Positions 9,472 to 17,839 of a DNA stretch of 64,000 nt are shown here, piece by piece. Positions within the stretch are counted from its first letter, which is position 1; every line of letters begins with the position of its first letter. The position numbers were made by a program, and so were the translations under genes. The notes under the pieces are model-generated. The model saw nothing but the letters and a program-made list of their open reading frames with translations. It did no database searches and was not told the origin of the DNA. This DNA comes from Candidatus Limnocylindrales bacterium (GTDB lineage: Bacteria; Desulfobacterota; Binatia; UBA1149; CAITLU01), in contig DATNBU010000029.1 in assembly GCA_035571835.1 (NCBI GenBank), forward strand, positions 248,001 to 312,000, read 5' to 3'.

Positions 9472-11256
9472 TCAGCGTAGCCGCCACAAGTCGAAGCGAT
9501 CGACCGGCGTGCTTCCCCACGCCCACGGCAGATAGCCCCAGCCGTTCGAGTAAAAGCCCGCGCCGAGCTGCGAGCTGACGATGCGTCCGCCCGGCGACTG
9601 GTCGGTGACCGTCGCAACCAGCTCGCGACTGCGAAACGACTGGATCGGAATGCCGGTGATGGTCTCGACGCTCGAGACGACGAGATCGCCATGCACAGGA
9701 TGCGGCGGCGTCGACGTCAGGCATCGTCCGCCGGCTTTCTCCGCATACCACTGGAATCCCCAGTGTCCGTTGAACCACACGTTCTGACCGGACGTCACAT
9801 AGGGCGCGACGAGCTCTTCGGCTGCGCGACGACCGAGTCCGGCGAACGTCGAGTCGGCGCGCAGGATCATCACGCCGAGAATCGCGCCGGCCGCGATGAG
9901 GCCGCCGGCGATCGCATGCGCGCGAGGTCGCGGAAGCGAGAGCACTGCTCGCGCGGAGACGATCGCCGCCGCCGGCGCGCACGCGACGAGATATTTCGAC
10001 GGAAAGTGAAGATAGATGACGATCGGAAGCGCGACGAGCAGCCACAGCGCGAGCATGCCGCTCGTCGGGTCGCGCCGCCGCACACTGTCGGCGACGACAT
10101 CGGCGACGACCGCGGCGCCGAAACCGGCGACCGGCGCAATCCAGAGCCAGCCGGTTTCGTGCCCGTACCAGATCGCGGCCAGCGCCGCGGCCAGCCCGAG
10201 CCATGGAAACACGCTCATCCAGAACGTCCGGCCGCGCGAAAGCATCCAGGCCAGTCCGAGCGGCAGCAGCAGCACCCAGTGCACTCCGAACGCGATCGCA
10301 TTCGAGCGCACGTTACCGAGGCTGCTGAACATCCCCGCAGCGCTGACCATGTCGGACGATCCGCCGAGCGGGTCCTGCACGATGCGAAGAACAAGAAGCA
10401 TGAGAACAGGCGCAGCGACGACCGGCAGCCACTTCACCCACGCGCCCGCGCGCACGCGATGCGGCAGAAGCCGCGTGAACGGCGCAATCGGCGGCAGCGG
10501 AAGGAACAGCACGCCGAGCCCCGCCAGAAGCAGCACATGACTGCGGGCAAGCGGTGCGATGCCGAGCGCGAGCGCAGCGGCAACGCCTTGCATCGCCCTG
10601 CCCTCACGACCCCACGCATGCAGTCGTTCGACACCGACGAGCGCGAGCGTCATCGCGGCAATGTCCGGCATCACCGTGCCGGACATTCCAAGCACGGCCG
10701 GCGTCGCCGCGAGAAACAGCGCCGCGACGCGCGCAACCTCGTCGTCGTATCCGAGCCGGAGCGCAAGCACGGCGACCTCGAAGACCGCGAGCAGCACCAG
10801 CAGGAGCTGCTCGAGGTGCGCAACGATCTCCGAGCCGGATGCGAGCGCGACCGGCATCAGCAGCCATGCCATCAGCGGTCCGGTCGGCATGACCTGCGAG
10901 AGCCGCATCGGCTTCGAAACTTCCGACCACACCATCGTCAGCGCCGACGGATGCAGCGGATCAGTCAGGGCATACTCGGCCTGCCGCAGGAACACGGTAT
11001 CGTCGATCGTGAACGCCTTGCCGGCGAACGGCAGCAGCAGGATTGCAGCGAGCGCAAGCGCCGGAAGCGCGGCAACCTGCGCGCGCTCGTAGAGCGAAGC
11101 GGGCGCAGCGGGCGGCTGCGCGCTTTCCGCGGTGGAAGGAATCGGGGCGGCCTCGCGAACAGGCCGGATCGCCGTGGCCGCGTCGCCTGTGCGCGCGAGA
11201 GCGGCGGGAGAAGGCCGGCGGCCCTCCGGCCCACGGCCTTTCTTACTCTGCGCCAC
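9472..11256 (-). CDS. GT-C-type membrane glycosyltransferase
   Basis: 594-residue polytopic protein with about 10 hydrophobic segments after a Pro/Ala-rich cytoplasmic N-terminus of about 60 residues. The first periplasmic loop contains FTIDDTVFL, matching the Asp-containing loop of ArnT/PMT-like (GT-C) transferases, which move sugars from polyprenyl-phosphate donors. A hydrophilic C-terminal domain of about 130 residues follows the last helix. The start is GTG. It lies 28 bp downstream of the DUF1329 gene in the same direction, so co-transcription is likely. The acceptor is unknown (lipid, glycan or protein). Confidence 0.72.
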   Translation of the reverse strand: MAQSKKGRGPEGRRPSPAALARTGDAATAIRPVREAAPIPSTAESAQPPAAPASLYERAQVAALPALALAAILLLPFAGKAFTIDDTVFLRQAEYALTDPLHPSALTMVWSEVSKPMRLSQVMPTGPLMAWLLMPVALASGSEIVAHLEQLLLVLLAVFEVAVLALRLGYDDEVARVAALFLAATPAVLGMSGTVMPDIAAMTLALVGVERLHAWGREGRAMQGVAAALALGIAPLARSHVLLLAGLGVLFLPLPPIAPFTRLLPHRVRAGAWVKWLPVVAAPVLMLLVLRIVQDPLGGSSDMVSAAGMFSSLGNVRSNAIAFGVHWVLLLPLGLAWMLSRGRTFWMSVFPWLGLAAALAAIWYGHETGWLWIAPVAGFGAAVVADVVADSVRRRDPTSGMLALWLLVALPIVIYLHFPSKYLVACAPAAAIVSARAVLSLPRPRAHAIAGGLIAAGAILGVMILRADSTFAGLGRRAAEELVAPYVTSGQNVWFNGHWGFQWYAEKAGGRCLTSTPPHPVHGDLVVSSVETITGIPIQSFRSRELVATVTDQSPGGRIVSSQLGAGFYSNGWGYLPWAWGSTPVDRFDLWRLR

Positions 11257-11284
11257 CTTGCCCGCGCCACCGCTCAGAAGCCGG

Positions 11285-12622
11285 TCAGCGACCGGCCGCG
11301 ATGATCTGACTCAGGTCGAAGTACTCTTCGCGCGTCCCTTCGGCATCGCCGAGATTGATGTACCAGCCCTGCTCGCCGGGAAAGCGCGCGCTCGGCAGCG
11401 CGCAGTACGTGGCGTGCTCGAGCTGGATGTCGACCATCGTGATCGACGGGTTGTAGCTGACTTCGTAGTCGAAGCCGTACTTGGCGCCCTTGAACGGATG
11501 GGTCGCGTACATGAAGTTGTTGATCCAGACCTTCCACAGCTCGCCCGCCTGGTCGTAGATGTCGGTGTACGGAATGCGGTAGCTGTCCTGGTCGAGATAG
11601 ATGACGCGCTTGGAGTACGCGTACTGCGGAAACTTCGCCTTGCCTTCGACGATCCACACCTTGCGCGGCTCCCACGCGCTCGCGTGCATGAAGTCACCCG
11701 ACGGCTTCTGCCACGTGACGGGAATGGCGTCGGCATGGAACGAGCCGAGGATCGTCTTCTCGCCGAGGTAGCTCCAGTCGAACCAGCCGGGGTTTCCTGC
11801 ATATCCCGCATAGCTGTCCTGGTCGGTATCCTGGCCGAACAGCGCGTCCGATCGCTGCGCCGAAGACAGGCGGCGCACGCGGCGAAGCTGCGGCAGGTAC
11901 AGCCACGTGTCGTCCTGGCGCGTGTAGTCGGCGTAGCGATTGAGCGTGAAGCCGGTGCCCTTCAGGTCGAACGGCTCGATCAGCGGATAGAGCGCTTCCT
12001 TGTAGCGCGACCCGTCGCGGCTCGGCATGACCGGTTTCGGATCGACCATCGTGCGCTCCTGGAAGTAGAGCCGCCGGATGTGATCGATGAGGAAGTGGCG
12101 CTCGACGCGAACCGGCTCGCCGTTCTTGCCGAGCCCGCCGGTGTCGCAGTCGAAGTTGCGAAGATCGAGGTCATCGACCGCGATTGCCGCATTGAAGTTG
12201 AACATGTGCTTGGCACCGGCCTGCTTGTCGCTTCCATCCACTTTCGGAAACGGCAGCCCCGCCACGTGGTTCTCGAGATGCGTCGAGTCCGGTGCGAGCT
12301 TGACCTGGCCCGAGTACTTCTCGGTGGCTTCGGCGAACTTCGGCGGGAACGCGACCTTCCTGTACGGCCCGACCTTGATCTCGGCGCCGCGGTCGACCGT
12401 CCATTTGATCGCCGGGCCGAGCAGGTCGATGTACTGGTCGACGTTCGCGCGCGTGATGACGGTTCCGGGCGCGGCGTCGACGGCGAGCGAACCGGTCGGC
12501 AGCGCGAGCACGCCCGCGAGGGCGGCGAACGATGAGACAGTGGCGAAAGAGACGAACGGAAGCCGTGCAGATCGGTGCTGTCCGAACGGCAGGGACTGGG
12601 TCAGGGTCCGACGAAATTTCAC
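11285..12622 (-). CDS. DUF1329 outer-membrane-associated protein
   Basis: 445 residues, the normal DUF1329 length. An N-terminal segment with a hydrophobic stretch ending in LPTGSLAVDA looks like a long signal peptide. The body has the family's aromatic-rich beta-sheet pattern (RRLSSAQRSDALFGQD, DQDSYAGYAGNPGWF), related in fold to LolA/LolB lipoprotein carriers. In Pseudomonas-like bacteria DUF1329 genes usually sit beside DUF1302, Ycf48-like and MMPL genes. Here the Ycf48/MMPL pair is 29 kb away and no DUF1302 is seen. The GTG start has GGAGG about 10 bp upstream. The likely role is binding hydrophobic substrate in the periplasm. Confidence 0.85.
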   Translation of the reverse strand: MKFRRTLTQSLPFGQHRSARLPFVSFATVSSFAALAGVLALPTGSLAVDAAPGTVITRANVDQYIDLLGPAIKWTVDRGAEIKVGPYRKVAFPPKFAEATEKYSGQVKLAPDSTHLENHVAGLPFPKVDGSDKQAGAKHMFNFNAAIAVDDLDLRNFDCDTGGLGKNGEPVRVERHFLIDHIRRLYFQERTMVDPKPVMPSRDGSRYKEALYPLIEPFDLKGTGFTLNRYADYTRQDDTWLYLPQLRRVRRLSSAQRSDALFGQDTDQDSYAGYAGNPGWFDWSYLGEKTILGSFHADAIPVTWQKPSGDFMHASAWEPRKVWIVEGKAKFPQYAYSKRVIYLDQDSYRIPYTDIYDQAGELWKVWINNFMYATHPFKGAKYGFDYEVSYNPSITMVDIQLEHATYCALPSARFPGEQGWYINLGDAEGTREEYFDLSQIIAAGR

Positions 12623-12820
12623 CGGGTAATTTCCTCCGGGGACGCGCCTTTTCGGTCGCTGTCGCCGCCGGTCCGTCTATCCGAAAAAGAAAATGGAAGG
12701 AACAGACGAAATTGCCCGGATGCTCCGCCGCTGCCTCGCGACAATCGGCGGCGTCCGGTTCCACAGGTCAGGCCGGTGATCTCGGGTATCCGGCTGTCCC
12801 AGGCTTTTAAGGCTATCCGG

Positions 12821-13255
12821 CTATCCGTGGATCAGAAGGGTGCCGAACAAGGTCAACCACATCACGGCCAGCACGAAACCGCTCGCGAAGTAGAGCCGGA
12901 AGCGCAGCAGCACATCGTTCGAGCCGAGATGGACGAAGGTGTGCGCGTAGCGAATGGCCACGTAGGCCCACGCGCACCCGATCATCCACCAGCTCACGTG
13001 ATGCGTCACGTAGGTCAGGATGACGATCACGTGGAAGAGAGTCGGCACTTCGAACAGGTTGATGAAGTGCCGCGTGACGACGCGGATGTGCTCGGGCTCC
13101 TCGCCTTCCTGGTAGGTCTTGTAGAAGCGCACGTCGACCTCGCCGCGGCCGACGCCGCCGACGCGCAGCCGCGCGAGCTTGGCGAGCACGAACGCGACCA
13201 GCACGAACATCGCGAACGACGGGTAGAGGATCTGGTTGTCGAACGGAACGGTCAT
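12821..13255 (-). CDS. MAPEG-family membrane protein
   Basis: 144 residues with four predicted transmembrane helices and the MAPEG core HFINLFEVPTLFH, in which N, E and P are conserved, plus a later RYAHTFVHLGSN helix. Members of the eukaryotic family use glutathione with lipid or xenobiotic substrates; bacterial members are mostly uncharacterised. It sits between the tRNA-Arg and the DUF1329 gene on the same strand, 198 bp upstream of the latter. Confidence 0.82.
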   Translation of the reverse strand: MTVPFDNQILYPSFAMFVLVAFVLAKLARLRVGGVGRGEVDVRFYKTYQEGEEPEHIRVVTRHFINLFEVPTLFHVIVILTYVTHHVSWWMIGCAWAYVAIRYAHTFVHLGSNDVLLRFRLYFASGFVLAVMWLTLFGTLLIHG

Positions 13256-13281
13256 CGTAGTCGATTCACGCGATGAAGTTT

Positions 13282-13358
13282 TGGTGCGGCCGGCAGGATT
13301 CGAACCTGCGACCTACGGGTTCGAAGCCCGGTGCTCTATCCAGCTGAGCTACGACCGC
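13282..13358 (-). tRNA. tRNA-Arg (anticodon TCG)
   Basis: 77-nt cloverleaf including an encoded CCA. The acceptor stem GCGGTCG pairs with CGGCCGC (one G-T). D-arm GCTC/GAGC, a T-arm with GGTTCGAAT and the anticodon loop CTTCGAA all read cleanly on the minus strand. Anticodon TCG reads CGA arginine codons. The outermost anticodon-stem pair is a C-T mismatch. Confidence 0.95.
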
Positions 13359-13434
13359 ACGCGCCGCTTGATACGAAGGTAACGAGGCCGAAGCAACGCT
13401 GCTCGCCGCTGCGCTCTTTGCGCAACGAACGACG

Positions 13435-14229
13435 TTACAGCGCGAGATCGGCTTCGGGCGTCGTTCCGGAACGTCTCGTTTTTCCGAGCGCGCCGGAGAC
13501 AGCAGGCCACGACGGAACGCTTGCGCGAGCCTTCTCGAGGTCCTGCGGATAGTCGATCTCGATCCACTGAAGACCAGTGATCGCAACGCTCTCGACGTTG
13601 CCGATGCCCGCAAGGACGTTGACCGCCGACAGATACCAGCGCGCATGGCCGTCCGGCTGCGACGCGATCTGTTCGAGCGAGTCGACGAACAGCCGCGGGC
13701 CGTCGCCGCGCATCACGCTGAGACCGATCGCTTCACCGTCGGTGGCATCGGGCGGAAGGTCCTTGCCGACGCGGCGCACGCGCCCGTCACGGATCTGCAC
13801 TTTCATGTCGTCGGCGTCGTAGGCGGGCTTGTTCGCGATCGCCATCGAGATCGGTGCCGGCCGGCTGCCGAGCAGCCGGCGCACGATGTCGGGCTGGAAC
13901 AGCGTGTCGCCGTTGATCAGCAGGAAATCCTGCTGCATCGCGCTGCGAGCCGTCAGGCAGCTGATCAGGTTGTCGGTGGAGTCGTAAAGCGTGTTGTGAA
14001 TCGTGAAGGTCTCGAAGCCCGCCGGCCGGCAGGTTTCGAGCTCGGCCTCCACCTGCGCGGCGCCGAAGCCCACCACAACAGTCGCGCGCTTGACGCCGGC
14101 AGCCTCGAGCGCGAGCAGCTGGCGCTCCAGAACCGTTCGCCCCGCAATTTTCAGAAGGCACTTCGGCAGCTCGGCCGTGTGCGGCAACAGCCGGCGTCCC
14201 TGTCCGGCGCTGAGTATGACTGCCTGCAA
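13435..14229 (-). CDS. Alcohol/sugar-phosphate nucleotidyltransferase
   Basis: 264-residue nucleotidyltransferase with the signature LSAGQGRRLLPHT followed by LPKCLL (residues 6-26), a metal-binding Asp108 in INGDTLF and a second acidic site near the C-terminus (IEIDYPQD). HNTLYDSTDNLISCL matches the N-x-x-Y-x-x-T-N-N-like block of LicC and inositol-1-phosphate cytidylyltransferases. That makes a CTP-dependent activation of a phosphorylated alcohol the best guess. It follows a CDP-alcohol phosphotransferase gene on the same strand, which would use such a CDP-alcohol. The substrate (inositol-, choline- or another phosphate) is not determined. Confidence 0.8.
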   Translation of the reverse strand: MQAVILSAGQGRRLLPHTAELPKCLLKIAGRTVLERQLLALEAAGVKRATVVVGFGAAQVEAELETCRPAGFETFTIHNTLYDSTDNLISCLTARSAMQQDFLLINGDTLFQPDIVRRLLGSRPAPISMAIANKPAYDADDMKVQIRDGRVRRVGKDLPPDATDGEAIGLSVMRGDGPRLFVDSLEQIASQPDGHARWYLSAVNVLAGIGNVESVAITGLQWIEIDYPQDLEKARASVPSWPAVSGALGKTRRSGTTPEADLAL

Positions 14230-14348
14230 GAGAACTCCTTATTCCCGCAACCTCGACGGCACGGAGGCCGTCCGCCCACGATTACCCGCTCGGCGTCGAT
14301 TCGCAGAGCGCCCTGACTGCGTCAAGAACGCGCCTGTTCACGACCCGC

Positions 14349-15599
14349 TCAGGATTCCTGAGCCGCAAGTCGCGCCGCCGGGTCCGCCAGAAACGCGCGA
14401 GCATAGCGCGGGACGCTGGAAATTGCATCGGGCTCGACCTTCTCGAGCCACGGCCGCATGGTCTCCCCGCGGCCTTTGGCTGCGAACCCCTGGGCCAGGC
14501 GCGTCAGCAGCACCCCGGAGGAAACCACCGTCCAGGCGGCCACCATTTCGAGCCCCCAGTCCGGCCGCCCGCACAGCGTAAGTAGTGAGAGTAGCAGCAT
14601 ATTCGGATTACGCCGCCCGGTGATCAGGCGAAAGAACGAGTCGAACGGCTGCCACGCGAACATCGAGAACGAAGCGACCCTGTGCGAGAAAAAGCGCTCG
14701 GCCATGCGCCCGCCGATGTAACCGGCAAAAATGGCGATGAGCGTTCCGCTGTACTGCGACAGATGCCCGCCGGACAGGCCCCACGCCCATGCGACGTACC
14801 AGAGCGGCGGATGCACCAGGTCGATGCCGTGATCGAAGATATGGCCCGCAGGGGTCGACGTGATCGTCACGCGCGCGAGCTTTCCGTCGACTGTATCCAG
14901 GAACGTCATGACCCAGCCGGCGGCAAGGCCTTCGAGGAACCGCCCCTGCGTAAACAGCCAGCCCGCGAGAATGACCAGCATCAGGCTCGCTGCCGTCACC
15001 GCGTTCGGACGGATGCCGAGCTTCGTGCAGATGCCGACCGCCCGCCGCGCCGGCGCCGGCCAGACGAACTTCGTCACGAGGTCGGTCACGCCCTTGTAGG
15101 ATTCGTCGAACAGATAGCGCTCGAGCACCTCGCGATTGTCCTCGCGCACGTGCAGCACGCGCGGCCGGTTGGCCTTGAGGACCTTGCGCACGTAGCTCGC
15201 GCCGAACGTCGCCGCATCGCGGACCGTGACGCCGGGGATCGTGGAGGCGTCGAGCGTTCCCTCGATGGCGGCACACGCGGCGTCGGCCTCGGCCGCATCG
15301 ACGTTCGCGGCGACGGCACGCGGCGGCCCACCGTGGGCCGACACCTGGAGGATCGTCGCCGGGCTCTTGAGCATGCCCTGCAGCATGCGATCGTCGAACA
15401 GCCAGTCGGAGCTTACGATCACGACCGGTCCGCGGCCGCTTGCGGCGGCGGACCCATGCACGATCTCGGTCACCCCGTGCGTGCGCAGCTGACGCTCGAG
15501 TCGCTCGCTTCCGGTCAGGCCCCACAGCCGCAGCTGCGAGCGCCCCAGAATGCAGGCGACGCGACGCCGTTCGGCGTCGGTGGCGTCGGTGCTCGTCAT
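14349..15599 (-). CDS. CDP-alcohol phosphotransferase with extra N-terminal domain
   Basis: 416 residues starting at the ATG that overlaps the upstream phosphatase stop (ATGA) behind GGAGAGGG. Residues 190-400 are a polytopic CDP-alcohol phosphotransferase domain with the complete signature D238-G-x2-A-R-x8-G-x3-D256-x3-D260. The first 180 residues are soluble and look like a degenerate nucleotidyltransferase: no GxGxR loop, but VVIVSSDWLFDD in the place of an acidic strand. This resembles the IPCT-DIPPS fusion of inositol-phosphodiester synthesis with the catalytic nucleotidyltransferase moved to a separate neighbour gene. It should join a CDP-activated head group to an alcohol or lipid acceptor in the inner membrane. 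Confidence 0.82.
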   Translation of the reverse strand: MTSTDATDAERRRVACILGRSQLRLWGLTGSERLERQLRTHGVTEIVHGSAAASGRGPVVIVSSDWLFDDRMLQGMLKSPATILQVSAHGGPPRAVAANVDAAEADAACAAIEGTLDASTIPGVTVRDAATFGASYVRKVLKANRPRVLHVREDNREVLERYLFDESYKGVTDLVTKFVWPAPARRAVGICTKLGIRPNAVTAASLMLVILAGWLFTQGRFLEGLAAGWVMTFLDTVDGKLARVTITSTPAGHIFDHGIDLVHPPLWYVAWAWGLSGGHLSQYSGTLIAIFAGYIGGRMAERFFSHRVASFSMFAWQPFDSFFRLITGRRNPNMLLLSLLTLCGRPDWGLEMVAAWTVVSSGVLLTRLAQGFAAKGRGETMRPWLEKVEPDAISSVPRYARAFLADPAARLAAQES

Positions 15600-16348
15600 C
15601 GATCCCTCTCCTTCTCTTCCTGAATTGCCGGTCGTGGGCTTCCTGCCGATGCCTTGCGCTTGAGCCGGATGCTCTCGAGGACCCGCATATTCGTATCGAA
15701 CCGGTAGATCCACGGAACGCAGGTCGGCATCTTGATGTCGCGGACGTCGTCGTCGGCAATGTTCTCGAGCAGCTTTCGCATTCCGCGAAGTACGTTCTTG
15801 TGCGAGACAACCAGCACGCTTCGTCCTGCCGCCAGCTCGGGCACGATCGTCTGCTCCCAGTACGGCAGCATCCTGCGGAACGTGTCCTCGAGGCTCTCCG
15901 TCCGCGGCAGCTCCTCGGGCGAGAGGTCCGAGTAAAGAGGATCAAGGCCCGGAAAGCGAGGATCGCCCTCCCGGAGAGGTGGCGGTTGGCACCGGTAGTC
16001 GGATTGCGTGCGGCGGATCCTCAACCCGTAGCGAAGCGTCGCCGAAAGCGGTCCCAGCCCCTGAAGTGCGCCGTAGTGGCGCTCGTTCAGTCGCCAGCTG
16101 CGTTCGATGCCTACGTTCTCGCAGCCGAGCTCCTTCAGGATGATCTCCGCTGTGACGAGCGATCGCCGCAGTACCGAGGAGTGACAGCGATCGAACGCAT
16201 ATCCGCCCTGCCTCAGAAGCTGTGCGGCCTGACGCGATTCCTCCATGCCGCCCGCGCTCAGGTCGATATCGGTCCACCCGGTGAAGCGTCCGACCCGGTT
16301 CCACTCGCTCTGGCCGTGCCGGAGGAGGATCAGCGTCGCGTGGCTCAA
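15596..16348 (-). CDS. Phosphoglycerate-mutase-like histidine phosphatase
   Basis: 250 residues of the histidine phosphatase superfamily, closest in layout to dPGM (GpmA): LRHGQSEWN with the catalytic His near residue 11, FTGWTDIDL, LNERHYGALQG, and a second His in VVSHKNVLRGM where GpmA has a Gly in place of Lys. Being sandwiched with 4-bp overlaps between ELM1-like and CDP-alcohol phosphotransferase genes argues that it dephosphorylates or isomerises a head-group intermediate instead of serving glycolysis. The charged C-terminal tail is longer than in GpmA. Confidence 0.82.
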   Translation of the reverse strand: MSHATLILLRHGQSEWNRVGRFTGWTDIDLSAGGMEESRQAAQLLRQGGYAFDRCHSSVLRRSLVTAEIILKELGCENVGIERSWRLNERHYGALQGLGPLSATLRYGLRIRRTQSDYRCQPPPLREGDPRFPGLDPLYSDLSPEELPRTESLEDTFRRMLPYWEQTIVPELAAGRSVLVVSHKNVLRGMRKLLENIADDDVRDIKMPTCVPWIYRFDTNMRVLESIRLKRKASAGSPRPAIQEEKERDR

Positions 16349-17652
16349 CGCGACTCCGTTCGCAGCGTTTCTGCGCGCGTGCGCTCGCGACCCCGATTGG
16401 CCGGCTTCTGCTGTTTCATGATGCGGCGAACCTCGGCAGCAACCGCAGGCACCTCATCGAGCGGCGCGCGCGGCTTGACGTCGAGCACCGCGCCGTACGG
16501 CCGCGCAAAACCGCCGTCGATCAAGCGGCGATGAAGCTCGTCGAGCTCGCGCGGAGGACGCACGACGCCGAGGATGTGAACGATCCTCGCCAACCGGTGC
16601 AACAGCGGCGTCGTCGCTGCTGCCTCGGCCTTTGCGTAGGCTCCGACCACTGCTCGCAACCGCCGTCGGCGGGTGCCGGCGGCGAGCACCGGCAGTGGAT
16701 AGATGTACAGCGGCTTCGTAGTCGCTGCCGCTTCGGCAAGCATCGACTCGCTGTCGCCGGTCACGATCAGGATGTCGCCGACGGCAAGGCATCCGAGATA
16801 CGGATTGTCCGGATCGCCGCGTGTCCATTCGTAGAGACGAGCGCCCGCCGCGAGGTTCGCGCGCAACGCTCCGATTACATCGTTCCCGGTTCGCGGGCTC
16901 GTCACGATCATGAGCGAGCCGCCGGCGGCCTCGACCGACGCGCTGACGTCGGATGCCATGCGGACGGCAACGCCGGTGTCGAGAAGGTTCACTTTGGTCG
17001 AGCCGCCAACCAGCAGTGCAACGTGCGGGCGAGGCCGGCCGGCGAAAAGATCACGCCAGCGCTCGCCGGCCTGCCGAAGATCTTCCGGTGGAATCGCTGC
17101 GATCGGGGCCAGGGTTTCGACGCGCCGCGGATGCGGCGGAAGACCGAAGAAGCCGCACGACACGCTGAGGTCGAATGCGCCCGCGCGCTGGTCGGTGCCG
17201 CGGCGACCGAGCTGCACGATCCTCGTGCGGCCGCCGCTGCGCGCCTTGATCCAGCGCGAGATCGGCGCCGCCGCGCGCCCGGTCGCAATCACGAGGTCAG
17301 GCCAGGGCGGCGACAGCTCGGCCGACTTTGTGCGATCCAGACTGAGTGTCGTGGCCCCGAGCCACAGGTTGCTCCAGCGTCGCCGGTGATTGAATGCGAG
17401 CTGTTTGACCTCGTACGGCCAGCCGAGCTCATCGACGAGCGCAATCGACTGCCGGGTATGGCCGAGCTTGTGATCGGCGAGCACCCAGACGACGGGCGCG
17501 TGCGATCCGGGAAGGTCCTTGTTCGACACGTTGCTGGCGGCCGATACGGCGGGCGGGTCCGAAGCCATCGTTTTCGTAAGCACTGCCGGCATGCCGCTGA
17601 GCCCTTGCCGGTATCCATTCGCCGGCGCGGCGTCCGGCATACTAAACTGCAC
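16345..17652 (-). CDS. ELM1-family (PF06258-like) protein
   Basis: 435 residues resembling bacterial members of the mitochondrial fission ELM1 family, which have a GT-B glycosyltransferase-like fold. Supporting blocks are VWVLADHKLGHTRQS near residue 53, the positively charged NHRRRWSNLW, a Gly-Ser-rich LLVGGSTKVN motif and VTGDSESMLAEA at the donor-site position. The GTG start at 17652 gives a roughly 50-residue unstructured leader; internal starts (MPAVLT, MASDPP) are equally possible. It is the first gene of a tightly overlapping operon with the phosphatase, CDP-alcohol phosphotransferase and nucleotidyltransferase. Bacterial ELM1 proteins have no proven reaction. Confidence 0.75.
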   Translation of the reverse strand: MQFSMPDAAPANGYRQGLSGMPAVLTKTMASDPPAVSAASNVSNKDLPGSHAPVVWVLADHKLGHTRQSIALVDELGWPYEVKQLAFNHRRRWSNLWLGATTLSLDRTKSAELSPPWPDLVIATGRAAAPISRWIKARSGGRTRIVQLGRRGTDQRAGAFDLSVSCGFFGLPPHPRRVETLAPIAAIPPEDLRQAGERWRDLFAGRPRPHVALLVGGSTKVNLLDTGVAVRMASDVSASVEAAGGSLMIVTSPRTGNDVIGALRANLAAGARLYEWTRGDPDNPYLGCLAVGDILIVTGDSESMLAEAAATTKPLYIYPLPVLAAGTRRRRLRAVVGAYAKAEAAATTPLLHRLARIVHILGVVRPPRELDELHRRLIDGGFARPYGAVLDVKPRAPLDEVPAVAAEVRRIMKQQKPANRGRERTRAETLRTESR

Positions 17653-17656
17653 CCAA

Positions 17657-17731
17657 GGAGCTAGCGAGCGACGGTCCAGTAGGAGCTAGCGAGCGACGGT
17701 CCAGTGGGAGCTAGCGAGCGACGGTCCAGCG
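17657..17731. repeat. 25-bp tandem repeat, three near-perfect copies
   Basis: Three head-to-tail 25-bp units beginning GGAGCTAGCGAGCGACGGTC occupy 17657-17681, 17682-17706 and 17707-17731, differing only in the last two bases. Degenerate copies continue to about 17795 (GGTGCAGCG, GCTAGCGAGCGGCG). The array sits between the divergent ELM1 and ABC-exporter genes, so it may be a set of regulator sites or a slippage-prone spacer. There are no spacers between units, so it is not CRISPR. Confidence 0.9.
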
Positions 17732-17839
17732 GGAGCTGCGGCGCCGCAGGAAGCTGGCCAGCGACGGTGCAGCGGGTGCGCTAGCGAGCGGCGCCTGAAG
17801 CGGACATAGTCGCCCGTTCGACCGGCTCGAATTACTACC

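Noticed and set aside
15596-16348. Glycolytic phosphoglycerate mutase (gpmA)
   Set aside because: Sequence layout is dPGM-like, but the second His motif is SHKN instead of the usual HGN and the gene is embedded with overlaps in a lipid/head-group operon, so a glycolytic role is not assumed.
17657-17795. Possible CRISPR array
   Set aside because: Units are contiguous with no spacers and no cas genes occur in the window; the same holds for the direct repeats at 51171-51262.
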